Shown: positions 16,917 through 26,497 of the stretch, one piece after another | Position numbering within the stretch: position 1 is the first letter of the stretch | Layout: each line of letters begins with the position of its first letter | NCBI GenBank assembly: GCA_023412495.1 | Contig: JAEYNP010000080.1 | Coordinates: forward strand, 124,001-188,000 | DNA: 64,000 nt | Reading direction: 5' to 3' | DNA from: Pseudomonadota bacterium | GTDB taxonomy: Bacteria; Desulfobacterota; Desulfobulbia; Desulfobulbales; Desulfocapsaceae | The notes under the pieces: generated by a model | What the model was told of the DNA's origin: nothing | Database searches by the model: none | Seen by the model: only the letters and a program-made list of their open reading frames with translations | Program-made: the position numbers and the translations under genes

Positions 16917-18251
16917 ATGAACACTATCCTCACCGTCAGCGAACTGACGCAATCGATAAGAAAGATTCTCGAGTCGGAATTTCGGTTTGTTCGGCTTGTC
17001 GGCGAGGTGTCGAACCTGAAGACCCCTTTTTCAGGGCATTCCTACTTTACCCTGAAGGACAGCGGGGCGCAGATCCGGGCGGTCTTTTTCAAACAGCAGC
17101 AGAGATTCTCCAGCATCACCCTGCGGGACGGCCAGCAGGTCATCGTCTTCGGCCGCGTCTCCGTCTATGAGCCCCGTGGCGAATATCAATTCATCGTCGA
17201 TTCCGCGGAACTCTACGGAATCGGCAGCCTTCAGCTGAAATTTGAGGCGCTGAAGAAAAAGCTTGCCGAAAAAGGCTATTTTGCGGCGGAGCTGAAAAAG
17301 CCGCTGCCCGCCTTTCCTTCGAAAATAGCGGTCATCTCCTCACCGACCGGCGCGGCCATCCGCGATTTCCTGAAGATCGTCAAGATTCGCAAATCCCCGG
17401 TCCATATCCAGATCCTCCCGGTCAAGGTGCAGGGCAAGGACGCGGCGCAGGAGATCGTCCGCGCTATCGGTGCGGCGCATACTCTGCCCGACATCGATGT
17501 TATCGTGCTCTGCCGCGGCGGCGGGTCGATCGAGGATCTCTGGGCCTTCAACGAAGAAGTTGTGGCCGAGGCGATTCATCAGGCGAAAATCCCCGTGATC
17601 ACGGGGATCGGCCACGAAATCGACTTTACCATCGCCGACTTCTGCGCCGATTGCCGTTGCCCGACACCGACCGGGGCCGCTGAAAAGCTGATCCCGGATT
17701 GTGAGAGGGTGACGCGCCACCTGGTCGCCTTGCGGAGTAGCCTTCTCCTCTCTTTTCAACGCAAGATCAAGGGAGCCGAGCAACAAGTTCACCATCATAC
17801 CAAACTGCTCGGAGAAATGAGGAACATCCTGAAAAGACAGGAATTCCGACTGCAACTCTGCCATTCGTATCTTGCCCGGGCAATACTGGAGTCCTTTGCC
17901 GCCAGAGAGCAGCATATGAACTCGCTCGTCAACCGGCTCCAACTCCAGAAACCTTCCGCCCGCATCGAGTTGCACGACAAGCATCTGCATATGCTGGTGG
18001 CGCAGCTGCATCATCACATGGCGCGGATCATTGAACGTAAGCAGGCGACCCTGTCCGAGCAGGCGACACTCTTGAACAGCGTTAGTCCTCTGGCTACCCT
18101 GGCCCGGGGGTACGCCATAGTCCGAAAAAAACCGCCCGGAGAGGAAGAATATCAGGTGGTTACCAAAGCGGCCGACGCCGACATCGGCGAAGAGGTAAAT
18201 ATCCTTTTTCAGGAAGGGCAGTTGTGGTGTGTGGTAACCGGTAAGGAATAA
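16917..18251 (+). CDS. xseA: Exodeoxyribonuclease VII large subunit
   Basis: 444 residues, normal XseA length. The N-terminal OB-fold is readable (VRLVGEVSNLKTPFSGHSYF). ISSPTGAAIRDFLKI, the catalytic-core RGGGSIEDLWAFNEE and GIGHEIDFTIADFCAD follow, then a coiled-coil C-terminus. It degrades single-stranded DNA with the small subunit XseB, whose gene is not next to it here. The end is followed by repeat copy 2, which probably terminates it. Confidence 0.95.
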   Translation: MNTILTVSELTQSIRKILESEFRFVRLVGEVSNLKTPFSGHSYFTLKDSGAQIRAVFFKQQQRFSSITLRDGQQVIVFGRVSVYEPRGEYQFIVDSAELYGIGSLQLKFEALKKKLAEKGYFAAELKKPLPAFPSKIAVISSPTGAAIRDFLKIVKIRKSPVHIQILPVKVQGKDAAQEIVRAIGAAHTLPDIDVIVLCRGGGSIEDLWAFNEEVVAEAIHQAKIPVITGIGHEIDFTIADFCADCRCPTPTGAAEKLIPDCERVTRHLVALRSSLLLSFQRKIKGAEQQVHHHTKLLGEMRNILKRQEFRLQLCHSYLARAILESFAAREQHMNSLVNRLQLQKPSARIELHDKHLHMLVAQLHHHMARIIERKQATLSEQATLLNSVSPLATLARGYAIVRKKPPGEEEYQVVTKAADADIGEEVNILFQEGQLWCVVTGKE

Positions 18252-18300
18252 AAAGAACTGTTCATGCCGGAACTGGCCTGAAACAGCTTTCTAAAAATTT

Positions 18301-18435
18301 AGGGGCCGTTACGAAATGATTGAGTTTCGTTACTGCCCCTTATGCCGTTTCGAAATGACTGAGTTATTCATTTCATTTCGTTACGGCCCCAAATACCCCT
18401 CAAGAGGGGTACTGAAAAGAGTGCCGTTTCCTGAG
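18301..18435. repeat. Dispersed intergenic repeat, GTACCCC family, copy 2
   Basis: Inverted relative to copies 1 and 3. The left part holds two GGGGCCGT(T/A)ACGAAAT-type arms that pair with each other, so AGGGGCCGTTACGAAAT at 18301 faces ATTTCGTTACGGCCCC at 18375-18390. The right part is TACCCCTCAAGAGGGGTACTGAAAAGAG. It lies between the convergent xseA and ndk, so its hairpins may serve as a bidirectional terminator. Confidence 0.8.
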
Positions 18436-18460
18436 AAGGACAATTTTACCATTGCAAGGC

Positions 18461-18874
18461 TTACAGCAATTCCATTCCGGAAAAGAAGTAGCCGATCTCG
18501 AAGGCGGCGGTCTCCGGGGCGTCGGAGCCGTGGGTGGCGTTTTCGCCGACCGATTTGCCGAACTCCCGGCGCAGGGTCCCTTCCGCAGCCTGGGCTGGGT
18601 TGGTCGCCCCCATTAAATCACGCCATTTCTGGATGGCGTTCTCGGCCTCGAGGACCATGGCGATGCACGGGCCGCTCGCCATGAACTCGGTCAGCTCGCC
18701 AAAAAACGGCCTGTCTTTGTGAACATGATAGAAGCCTTCCGCCTCCACTTTGCTGAGATAAAGCTTCTTCAGCCCCACTACCTTGAACCCTTCCTCGTAG
18801 ATACGCTTGAGGATCTTGCCGGCGTTGCCGTCGGCAAAGGCGTTGGGTTTGATGATCGCAAAGGTTCTTTCCAT
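18461..18874 (-). CDS. ndk: Nucleoside diphosphate kinase
   Basis: 137 residues, the standard Ndk length. [20 protein letters not shown] is the family N-terminus. The active-site histidine is in [13 protein letters not shown] (NxxHGSD). It balances nucleoside triphosphate pools. It starts 54 bases downstream of cbiB in the same direction and may be read from the cob unit. Confidence 0.97.
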   Translation of the reverse strand: MERTFAIIKPNAFADGNAGKILKRIYEEGFKVVGLKKLYLSKVEAEGFYHVHKDRPFFGELTEFMASGPCIAMVLEAENAIQKWRDLMGATNPAQAAEGTLRREFGKSVGENATHGSDAPETAAFEIGYFFSGMELL

Positions 18875-18928
18875 ATTTTTTCTCCTCGATTTTGTTGATA
18901 ATTATACTCGGACGCTACGGTCTCCTCA

Positions 18929-19918
18929 TCAATCGCCCAGCACGCGCAGTGCGACCATCGACAGCAGGAAAATCAGCGAACCCACTAGAACCAGCCTGTT
19001 GGCTTTTTTTATATCCTCCGGGAATGCGACTCTGCCCCCTTCGCCTAGATAGGGCTTTTCAACAATCTGGCCGAAGTAGACTGATGGGCCGCCCAGCCAC
19101 ACGCCGAGCGCTCCGGCAGCGGCAGCCTCGGTATGTCCGGCATTGGGGCTCGAGTGGTTCAGCCTGTCCCTGAAGAAAACCCGGGCGGCTTTTCTGTAAT
19201 CCAAATTCAGGAAAAATGCAGCCACAATTACACAGAGACCGCTGAGCCGGGCCGGCAGGAAATTGACGACGTCGTCGAGCCTCGCCGCGATCATGCCGAA
19301 CTGACGATATTTGTCGTTTTTATAGCCGATCATCGAGTCCATGGTGTTCACCGACTTGTAGAATAGCGCCCCGACCGCCGAACAGGCGATGGGGCTGAGA
19401 TCGGTGAAAGGCGAAGCAAAGCTGGCGACAATGGCAAAAAAGAGCGGTGCGGTGATGCCGTCCACCATGTTTTCGGCTACCGTCTCGATGCAGGCCCTGC
19501 TTATCCCGGCCTCGTCCAGATTCCCGGTCTCCCTCCCGACTATCTGACCGACAGCCACCCTTGCCTGGTCAAGGGTGGCAGGTGAGCGCAGTTTGCTGTA
19601 AACCTTGTCGCTGTGCCTGATCAGGTCCCGTGCGGCGATGGTCGTATAGAGGAGAAATACCGCTGTGACTTCCCCGATAAACGGATGGATAGAGACACCG
19701 GACTGCAGCAGGAGGATGGCCACGGCGACAGTGGTGGCGATCACCAGCAGTACCGTGCAGAATCCGGCAAGGTAAAGATTGCGGACCAAGGCCCGGGTAA
19801 ACGTTTCACTCCACACGCACAGTCGCCCGATACCCTTGACCGGATGGGGAAACCAGCGGGGATCGCCCAGAATGAAATCAAGGACGACGGCGGCAAACAG
19901 CTGCAGGGTGTAGGTCAT
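18929..19918 (-). CDS. cbiB: Adenosylcobinamide-phosphate synthase CbiB
   Basis: 329 residues with several membrane segments. The opening DFILGDPRWFPHPVKGIGRL and ENMVDGITAPLFFAIV, SMIGYKNDKYRQFG, and SPNAGHTEAAAAGALGV are CbiB/CobD signatures. It attaches (R)-1-amino-2-propanol phosphate to adenosylcobyric acid, directly using the products of the fused CobD-CobQ protein encoded upstream. It is the last B12 gene of the run. Confidence 0.95.
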   Translation of the reverse strand: MTYTLQLFAAVVLDFILGDPRWFPHPVKGIGRLCVWSETFTRALVRNLYLAGFCTVLLVIATTVAVAILLLQSGVSIHPFIGEVTAVFLLYTTIAARDLIRHSDKVYSKLRSPATLDQARVAVGQIVGRETGNLDEAGISRACIETVAENMVDGITAPLFFAIVASFASPFTDLSPIACSAVGALFYKSVNTMDSMIGYKNDKYRQFGMIAARLDDVVNFLPARLSGLCVIVAAFFLNLDYRKAARVFFRDRLNHSSPNAGHTEAAAAGALGVWLGGPSVYFGQIVEKPYLGEGGRVAFPEDIKKANRLVLVGSLIFLLSMVALRVLGD

Positions 19919-19951
19919 TTTTCCTTTTTTTGATGATTGCCTTGTTGGGGT

Positions 19952-22507
19952 TTAGATGTTCAAAAGTCGATAGATTGCCGCCATGTCGATGCTCTTCCGG
20001 ACGGTTTCCGCCAGCCGTTCAAAACCGTTCTCCAGGTCGTAGGGAGCGAGGATCCGGCCGGCCGGGGCAAGACCCTTCCCCTGCCGCAACCGGTCGATGA
20101 ACCAGCGGCGAAAGGTGTCGCTGTCAAAGATGCCGTGCAGATAGCTGCCCCAGATTCTGCCCGTCCCGCTCGACACGCCGCAGGTGGAGCCATCGTCGAA
20201 CCTGAGCAGGGGTGAGGCTGAGATGGAGGAAATTCCGTGATGAATTTCGTAGCCGAATACCTTTTTTCCGGAAAGATGATGGATTCCGGTTTTCCTGGTA
20301 AGCGTCTTCTCACGCTCGATCACGGTCTCCATATCGATATAACCGAGGCCCTCCAGCTGGCCGTCCGTCGACTCGATGGCGTACGGATCGCGGATCACCC
20401 TGCCGAGCATCTGATATCCGCCGCATATGCCGACGATTTCACAGCCATCATCCCGGCACTGGCCGATTTTTCCGGCAAAGCCCGCTGTCTTCAGAAAGTG
20501 CAGGTCATGGATGACGTTTTTCGAGCCGGGCAGGATGATGGCCTGGGGACGGCCGATCTCTTCCGGCCTGTCGGCGATCCTGATGGTGACGTCCGGCTCG
20601 TCGAGAAACGGCTCGATGTCGGTGAAATTGGAGATGTGTGGGAGATTGACCACGACGATCTCCACCCCATCCCCCTCATGGCGCCGGTTGAAGCTCCCCT
20701 TCTTGAAGGATACCGAATCCTCTTCCGGCAGGCCGAGGTTGGCAAGATAAGGAACGACGCCGAGCACCTCCCGGCCGGTATGAAGCTTCACGTACTCGTG
20801 GGCGGAATCGAGCAGCGAAGCCTGGCCGCGGAATTTGTTCACCAGAAAACCGGCCACCAGCCGGCGTTCCCATTCCGCCAGTACTTCCATGATCCCGACA
20901 AAGGAGGAATAGACGCCGCCGCGGTCGATGTCTCCGACCAGGACGACCGGGGATTCTGCGTGCTTCGCCATCTTCATGTTGACGATGTCGTCCGCCTTGA
21001 GGTTCACCTCGCCGGGCGAACCGGCCCCCTCCAGGACCACCACTTCGAATTCGTCCGCGAGCGATTCATAGCACCGGCAGACCGACTCCCAAGCCTTCGG
21101 CTTGTAGCCGTTGTAGTCCAGCACCGACATGTTGCCCACCGGCTTGCCGCAGACGATTACCTGGCTGCCGGTATCTGAGTTGGGTTTCAGCAGGATCGGG
21201 TTCATCCGGCAGTCCGGGGCGAGACGCGCCGCCTGGGCCTGGACCACCTGGGCCCTGCCCATCTCGTCACCCTGTCTGGTAACGAAGGAGTTAAGCGACA
21301 TGTTCTGCGCCTTGAAAGGCGCCACCCGTATGCCGTCCTGCCAGAGTATTCGGCAGAGGGCGGCGGTGAGGATCGATTTGCCGGCATCGGAGCAGGTGCC
21401 CTGAAACATGATGGACTTGGCGCGCCGGCGACCCTTTTTCGGCCTCGCCGCAGCAGGGAAATATTCATGGAAGGCGGCAACAAGCTGTTGGTTTTCCTCC
21501 CTCGTCCTGACGGCAATCCGAAAAAAGGAAGCATCAAGCCCCTCGTAGTTGCAGCAGTTGCGGATCATGATGCCGCGCTTCAAACAGAAGCGGGCGAGAT
21601 CGGCGGCGTCCCCGCCGCTCACTCTCTTGACGAACAGATAATTGGCAACGGAGGGATAGACTTTCAGCTGCGGGAATGCGGCGAGAGATTCTGCCAGTTC
21701 GCCGCGCAATTCCAGGCAGGCCTTTCTGGTAGCCGCCTGGTAGTCCCGATCCTGCACGGCCCTCGCACCCACCGTCTGGGCCAGGGTGTTGACGGTCCAC
21801 GGCGGCAGGTTCTGGCGCACCAGGGCGGCAATAGAGGGCGGCAGGGTCGCATAGCCGATGCGCAGGCCCGGCACGCCGTAGAATTTGGTCATGGAATTGA
21901 GGGTGAGGATATTTTCGGCACAGCCACCCAGGGACTTGCCGCCTTCCTGGAAGTCGAGGAAGGCCTCGTCGATGAGAAAATAGCTCTCCGGGCAATCCCG
22001 AACGAGAGCCAGGAGGCTATCTCTGTCGACAGTCCCGCCAGTGGGGTTATTGGGTGTGGCGAGGATGACGAGGTCCTCCGGGGCGATGGCGGCCATCAAC
22101 TCACGGCAATCGACCGCGAAATCCTGTCCTTCCAGGAGCCGCAGGGTCGACACTGCCAGTTCCGCAAGCCGGCTTGCCCGGACATAGTCGACATAGGACG
22201 GCACAGGGATCAGGGCCCGCTTGACCGGCAGGACCTTCGTTATCAGATAGAGGAGTTCAGTGGTGCCGTTCCCGGCAACGATACATTCGGCGGGGATGCC
22301 GGTATGGGATGAGAGAGCCCGGAGGAAGTCGGTATTCTCTGGATCGGGATAGTGGATGAGGTTCTCCAGACTGTTGCTGATCAGTGGCCGAAACCATTCG
22401 GGAGGGCCCAAGGGATTGATATTGGCGCTGAAGTCCAGGATCTTTCCATTGCCCGTCGTTTCCCGAAGTGCCTTATGGATGTTGCCGCCGTGTTCGAATG
22501 TTTTCAT
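19952..22507 (-). CDS. cobDQ: Fused threonine-phosphate decarboxylase (CobD) - cobyric acid synthase (CobQ)
   Basis: 851 residues made of two complete enzymes. Residues about 1-355 are a class I/II PLP aminotransferase-like CobD, with HGGNIHKALRET, FSANINPLGPP and the PLP lysine in LNSMTKFYGVPGLRIGYA. A short basic linker (PKKGRRRAKS) leads to CobQ. CobQ has the P-loop FQGTCSDAGKSILTAALCRI, FKAQNMSLNS, the glutaminase Cys in VGICGGYQMLG, and WGSYLHGIFD with the catalytic His. The single frame is unbroken. CobD makes aminopropanol phosphate and CobQ makes adenosylcobyric acid; CbiB then joins them. Separate genes are the common arrangement. Confidence 0.95.
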   Translation of the reverse strand: MKTFEHGGNIHKALRETTGNGKILDFSANINPLGPPEWFRPLISNSLENLIHYPDPENTDFLRALSSHTGIPAECIVAGNGTTELLYLITKVLPVKRALIPVPSYVDYVRASRLAELAVSTLRLLEGQDFAVDCRELMAAIAPEDLVILATPNNPTGGTVDRDSLLALVRDCPESYFLIDEAFLDFQEGGKSLGGCAENILTLNSMTKFYGVPGLRIGYATLPPSIAALVRQNLPPWTVNTLAQTVGARAVQDRDYQAATRKACLELRGELAESLAAFPQLKVYPSVANYLFVKRVSGGDAADLARFCLKRGIMIRNCCNYEGLDASFFRIAVRTREENQQLVAAFHEYFPAAARPKKGRRRAKSIMFQGTCSDAGKSILTAALCRILWQDGIRVAPFKAQNMSLNSFVTRQGDEMGRAQVVQAQAARLAPDCRMNPILLKPNSDTGSQVIVCGKPVGNMSVLDYNGYKPKAWESVCRCYESLADEFEVVVLEGAGSPGEVNLKADDIVNMKMAKHAESPVVLVGDIDRGGVYSSFVGIMEVLAEWERRLVAGFLVNKFRGQASLLDSAHEYVKLHTGREVLGVVPYLANLGLPEEDSVSFKKGSFNRRHEGDGVEIVVVNLPHISNFTDIEPFLDEPDVTIRIADRPEEIGRPQAIILPGSKNVIHDLHFLKTAGFAGKIGQCRDDGCEIVGICGGYQMLGRVIRDPYAIESTDGQLEGLGYIDMETVIEREKTLTRKTGIHHLSGKKVFGYEIHHGISSISASPLLRFDDGSTCGVSSGTGRIWGSYLHGIFDSDTFRRWFIDRLRQGKGLAPAGRILAPYDLENGFERLAETVRKSIDMAAIYRLLNI

Positions 22508-22526
22508 ATTGCGCCGAGTGCTGAAG

Positions 22527-23303
22527 TTATGAGGGCAGAATCAGGGAGAAGGCGATGGCCACCACCATTTCGGTCAATTCACAGACCGCCCCGAGGGTAT
22601 CGCCGGTTGCGCCGCCAAGCCTTGTCCGGCACCACCTGTTGAAGAGAAGATTGACGGCGAGAAACCCGGCAACGGCGGCGATCGCCACGCGTCCGGGCGC
22701 CATAACCACAAGAGCGATGAACAGGACCAGCAGGGCGAGAAACGCCGCATTCTTGCTGTCATTGGAATAAAAGAGCGCGCCGAGGCCGCCCTCCTCTCTC
22801 GCATATCGCAGACGGGACATGCTGAGGAGAATGGCGCAGCGACCGGCGAACGGCATGAAGAAAACGGCAAGGCAGAAGGTTTCCGGCGACATGGCCGACA
22901 GCGCGGCATATTTGCCGAAAAAGAGGCAGACCACCGTCACGACCCCCATCGCCCCGGCCCGGCTGTCCTTCATGATTGCCAGCGCCGCCTCTCGCGGTCG
23001 GGAGCTGAGCAGGCCGTCGGCGCTGTCGGAGAGCCCGTCGAGATGGAGGCAGCCGGAAATAAAGGCCAGGTAGATGAGAATCAGTGCGGCCGCCACCGGC
23101 TGAGGAAACCAGGCGAGCAGCAGCGCAGCAAGAAGGGCGCCGCAGGCGCCGATCAGCCCTCCCACCGCCGGAAAAAAGGCGAGCGACCGGCGAAAATGGT
23201 GCTGGTCCTCCTCGGCCCGCCATGAAATCGGCACCAAGGTGAGAAACCGTATCGCCGTGCAGAATCTGAGGAGCAGCGCCTGTCGATCGTTGTTTCCGGC
23301 CAT
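22527..23303 (-). CDS. cobS: Adenosylcobinamide-GDP ribazoletransferase
   Basis: 258 residues, a polytopic membrane protein. FCTAIRFLTLVPI is the CobS opening. HLDGLSDSADGL and the DSRAGAMGV stretch are the conserved acidic metal-binding segments. GGATGDTLGAVCELTE is the C-terminal signature. It joins adenosylcobinamide-GDP (from CobU) to alpha-ribazole (from CobT and CobC products) to finish the cobamide. It lies 11 bases after cobT. Confidence 0.95.
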   Translation of the reverse strand: MAGNNDRQALLLRFCTAIRFLTLVPISWRAEEDQHHFRRSLAFFPAVGGLIGACGALLAALLLAWFPQPVAAALILIYLAFISGCLHLDGLSDSADGLLSSRPREAALAIMKDSRAGAMGVVTVVCLFFGKYAALSAMSPETFCLAVFFMPFAGRCAILLSMSRLRYAREEGGLGALFYSNDSKNAAFLALLVLFIALVVMAPGRVAIAAVAGFLAVNLLFNRWCRTRLGGATGDTLGAVCELTEMVVAIAFSLILPS

Positions 23304-23314
23304 GGGTCGGGCCG

Positions 23315-24388
23315 TTATTTATCCGCTTCGGTTACGGAAGCTTCGGCGAAGGTTGCCACCTTTGTCAGAATGGCCACCGCGCCGGCCACGAGATTCATGG
23401 CAACAGCGGCGCCGGTCCCCTCGCCCAGACGGAAGTTAAGGTCGAGCAGGGATTTCCTGCAGCCAAGCGCCTCCTGCATTGCCTTGTGGCCCGGCTCGAC
23501 GGAGCGGTGGGAGAAGATCAGGTAGTCCTTCACGAAGGGTTCGATGCGCGAGGCGATCAGGGCCCCGGCCGTGGAGATGAAGCCGTCGACGAGGATCGGC
23601 CTGCGGTTGGCGGCTGCCCCGAGAATCAATCCGGCGATCCCGCCGATCTCGAAACCGCCGACCTTGGCGAGGATATCGAGGCCGTCCTTGGGATTGGGTT
23701 TATTCACCTCCAGGGCCCGCTTGATCACTGAGATCTTGTGCTTGAGCTGCTCGTCGTCGAGGCCTGTTCCCCGGCCGGTCAGCTCTTCGACGCTCTTTCC
23801 CGTGCAGACGGCGGCGATGGCGGTCGACGGGGTGGTGTTGCCTATGCCCATGTCGCCGGTGCCGAAAAGATCGAAACGTTCGGCGAGGTCCTCGGCGATC
23901 TCGATGCCGGACTCGACCGCCCTTCTGGCCATGGTCTTGCTCATCGCCGGGCCGGCGGCAATATTGCCGGTCCCCATCCCCACCTTTTTATCGATGATTT
24001 TCTTTGCTTCCGCGAGTTCGCGGAGGTCGGCCGCGACCCCCATGTCGACCACGAAGATCTCGGCTCCGGCCTGGGCGGCGAGTGCATTGATCCCCGCCCC
24101 GCCGCGCACGAAGTTGTAGACCATCTGCGGGGTCACTTCCTGCGGATATTTGCTGACGTTCTCCGCCACCACGCCATGGTCCCCGGCCATGGTGACGATG
24201 GCCTTCCTGGTGACATCGGGATGGATGGTACGGGTCATCCCGGCGAGATCCACGGCCAGATCCATCAGGTCCCCCAGGGCCCAGTGGGGAATTGCCAGAT
24301 TGTCCAGGCGCTCCTTGGCGGCATCGCGGCAGCTGCTGTCCTGAGGATAAATCTTTTCCAGCGTTCTTTCCAAGAGACTCATGATCAT
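23315..24388 (-). CDS. cobT: Nicotinate-nucleotide--dimethylbenzimidazole phosphoribosyltransferase
   Basis: 357 residues. MAGDHGVVAENVSKYPQEVT, GTGDMGIGNTTPSTAI and GFISTAGALIA are CobT hallmarks. The catalytic Glu is in RLGEGTGAAVAM near the C-terminus. It activates the lower-ligand base to its alpha-ribotide. The ATG shares one base with the stop of cobU (TAATG), so translation is probably coupled. Confidence 0.96.
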   Translation of the reverse strand: MIMSLLERTLEKIYPQDSSCRDAAKERLDNLAIPHWALGDLMDLAVDLAGMTRTIHPDVTRKAIVTMAGDHGVVAENVSKYPQEVTPQMVYNFVRGGAGINALAAQAGAEIFVVDMGVAADLRELAEAKKIIDKKVGMGTGNIAAGPAMSKTMARRAVESGIEIAEDLAERFDLFGTGDMGIGNTTPSTAIAAVCTGKSVEELTGRGTGLDDEQLKHKISVIKRALEVNKPNPKDGLDILAKVGGFEIGGIAGLILGAAANRRPILVDGFISTAGALIASRIEPFVKDYLIFSHRSVEPGHKAMQEALGCRKSLLDLNFRLGEGTGAAVAMNLVAGAVAILTKVATFAEASVTEADK

Positions 24389-24960
24389 TATTCCTGTCTG
24401 GTATTGTTTGAATCCGGAGATCTTTTCAAATAGAGGGGAATGGAGCAGCTGACCAGCACCACTTCATCCGCCTTTCTGCCGACAACCTGGTTGCAGGTGC
24501 CGACGAGATCCCGGTACCGGCGCGCCAGGGTATTGTCCGGCACTATGCCGAGGCCGACCTCGTTGGTCACGCAGACCACGGTACCGTGATATTTTTCCAC
24601 CTCCTGGAGCCACTCCTCGCACAGCCTGGCGATGAGGAAATCGTCCATGGTCGCGCCGCCATCTGGTGCGTTGAAAAGCAGATTGTTCACCCACAGGGTG
24701 AGGCAATCGATCAGCACCACCTCACAATCACCGACGCCCGAAGCAAAAACTCCTGCGAGATCCGCCTGCCGCTCAAGGGTCACCCACCCCCTGCCCCGCC
24801 GCTGCTCCTGGTGCCTCCGTACCCTGTCCGCCATCTCCTTATCAATATTGGGACAGGTAGCGATAAAGAGCCTGCGCGGCGAGATCGATTCGGCGAGGGT
24901 CTGGGCAAACGAGCTTTTGCCGCTTCTCGCACCTCCGGTGATGAGGATCAATTTTGCCAT
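24388..24960 (-). CDS. cobU: Adenosylcobinamide kinase / adenosylcobinamide-phosphate guanylyltransferase
   Basis: About 190 residues beginning MAKLILITGGARSGKSSFA. The P-loop at the very N-terminus is the CobU pattern. RHQEQRRGRGWVTLE carries the histidine guanylylated in CobU enzymes, and LIDCLTLWVNNLLF is also conserved. The frame extends upstream to 25053, but that would overlap cobC by 80 bases, so 24960 is the better start. It phosphorylates and then guanylylates adenosylcobinamide. Confidence 0.94.
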   Translation of the reverse strand: MAKLILITGGARSGKSSFAQTLAESISPRRLFIATCPNIDKEMADRVRRHQEQRRGRGWVTLERQADLAGVFASGVGDCEVVLIDCLTLWVNNLLFNAPDGGATMDDFLIARLCEEWLQEVEKYHGTVVCVTNEVGLGIVPDNTLARRYRDLVGTCNQVVGRKADEVVLVSCSIPLYLKRSPDSNNTRQE

Positions 24961-24973
24961 TTTTCCAGTGTAT

Positions 24974-25561
24974 TCAGCCCTTGAGATTGAACCCCGTGAG
25001 TATGCTGCCTTCCGAATATACCTGAAGAGAACAAAAACTGCCCGGTCGGACATCGAAGAGGAGATATTTTTCCTGGGGCAGGCCGAGCATCAGGCAGAGC
25101 AGGTGACGAATGACCCCGCCGTGGGTGACCACCAGCAGCCGCTGGTTGTCCGAGGCCAAAATCAACTCGCGGCAGGCCGCCACCCGCCGGCGGAATCCGG
25201 TCAGGGATTCTCCCTCCGGAAAACGAAAATTGACCGGATCTTCCGCCCAGGCTTTAACCAGTTGTGTATCGCCTGCTTCGACTTCGGCGAAAGTTTTTCC
25301 CTCCCACCGACCGAAATCCACCTCTCGCAGTGATTCGTGAAACTCGCAGGAGCAGGCAAGCCCGAGTTTTTCCCATGTCTCTCGGCAGCGCAGCATTGGA
25401 CTGCAGAAGACGCGGGAGACGTTTTCCCCATGCAACAGGTGGGCGGTTCGCCCGACCTGCAAACTCCCTTCTCTACTCAGCGGGATATCCGTTTTGCCGA
25501 TATAACAACCCTGGCGGCCTGTATCTCCATGACGCATGAGGAATACTGTTTTTTTGGGCAT
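24974..25561 (-). CDS. cobC: Alpha-ribazole-5'-phosphate phosphatase (histidine phosphatase family)
   Basis: 195 residues. FLMRHGDTGRQGCYIGKTDIPLS has the RHG phosphohistidine motif followed by the CobC-type G..D.PLS segment. VVTHGGVIRHLLCLML is the second catalytic His. It is the first gene of the B12 run, which supports CobC over other phosphoglycerate-mutase-like enzymes. The 168 bases upstream show no cobalamin riboswitch (no B12 box) and only weak promoter-like stretches. Confidence 0.85.
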   Translation of the reverse strand: MPKKTVFLMRHGDTGRQGCYIGKTDIPLSREGSLQVGRTAHLLHGENVSRVFCSPMLRCRETWEKLGLACSCEFHESLREVDFGRWEGKTFAEVEAGDTQLVKAWAEDPVNFRFPEGESLTGFRRRVAACRELILASDNQRLLVVTHGGVIRHLLCLMLGLPQEKYLLFDVRPGSFCSLQVYSEGSILTGFNLKG

Positions 25562-25729
25562 GGGAGACGCTATCTCGTTTCAGGGGTTTACTGACGCAGC
25601 GATGGGTTCCAAGCAATTTCCATACTCGAAATACCGAACGAAATCAATGAACAAAAGCTTTCGTTCAGTCGGCGCAGGCAAAGAGTCATCCCCCACGGGG
25701 AATATTTATAATCGGAATCGCTATCGAAC

Positions 25730-26494
25730 TTATTGGCCGATCTTTTCGGCCAGTTCGGAAGAGAGGTTTTGTGCATCTACCAAGTCTTTGCCGGTCAGAA
25801 TGGTCTCCAGATAGGTTCTGGCCGCAAGCGCCGGCTGGTGTCCGTTTGTCGCGGCCAGATTCAGCCAGGCGAAGGATTTCTTCAGATCGCTCTCTTTGAA
25901 TCCGTTGCCGGTGTAGTATATTATCCCGACATTGTACTGGGCAATCGCCAACCCTTTATACGCCGCCCGCAAAAAGTAATCGGCGCCTTTTTCCACATCC
26001 CGTTCGACACCCTTGCCGACGAAATACATGAAGCCCAGCTCGTTCTGGGCCTCTCTGTTGCCGCTTTCCGCTGCACGGGTATACCATTCCGCGGCCTTTC
26101 CATAGTCTTTCGGCGCTCCCGACCCGAGCAGGAAGGCCTGACCGATGATCTGCTGGGATTCGGGAGTGCTCTTGCCGCTCAATGCCGCCTGGTGCAGCAG
26201 CTTGAAGGCCATTGTCAGATCTTTTCTGGTGCCGAGCCCCTTGAAGTACATGCCGCCGGCTATGTATTGGGCCTCGGAATCACCCTGGTGGGCAGCCTGG
26301 AGATAGAGTTGCAGGGCTTTGGCGTAATTCTGTTCAGCGCCGATCCCCCGGTAGTGGTTCTTGGCCCGCGCCTTCAAAGATTGCACGGATTCGGCCGCCG
26401 TCAGGACTCCGCCAAAGGATAATCCGATGAGACTTATGACAATGACTTTGCCAAGAAGCTGTCTGAGCAATTGGCCGGTCATGGGCGATAACAC
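25730..26494 (-). CDS. Secreted Sel1-repeat (SLR/TPR-like) protein
   Basis: 254 residues. An N-terminal hydrophobic signal-like segment (VIVISLIGLSFGGVLTAAES) is followed by five or so Sel1-like repeats of about 36 residues, e.g. KALQLYLQAAHQGDSEAQYI, FMYFVGKGVERDVEKGADYF and GIIYYTGNGFKESDLKKSF. Such proteins are periplasmic scaffolds. The start is GTG at 26494, or ATG at 26482. It follows the YcaO-TPR gene by 3 bases, so the two are almost certainly one transcript. The function is unknown. Confidence 0.75.
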   Translation of the reverse strand: MLSPMTGQLLRQLLGKVIVISLIGLSFGGVLTAAESVQSLKARAKNHYRGIGAEQNYAKALQLYLQAAHQGDSEAQYIAGGMYFKGLGTRKDLTMAFKLLHQAALSGKSTPESQQIIGQAFLLGSGAPKDYGKAAEWYTRAAESGNREAQNELGFMYFVGKGVERDVEKGADYFLRAAYKGLAIAQYNVGIIYYTGNGFKESDLKKSFAWLNLAATNGHQPALAARTYLETILTGKDLVDAQNLSSELAEKIGQ

Positions 26495-26497
26495 AAT

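Noticed and set aside
25562..25729. Cobalamin riboswitch upstream of the B12 genes
   Set aside because: Expected position, but no B12 box or GCCACTG-type core could be found on the minus strand.
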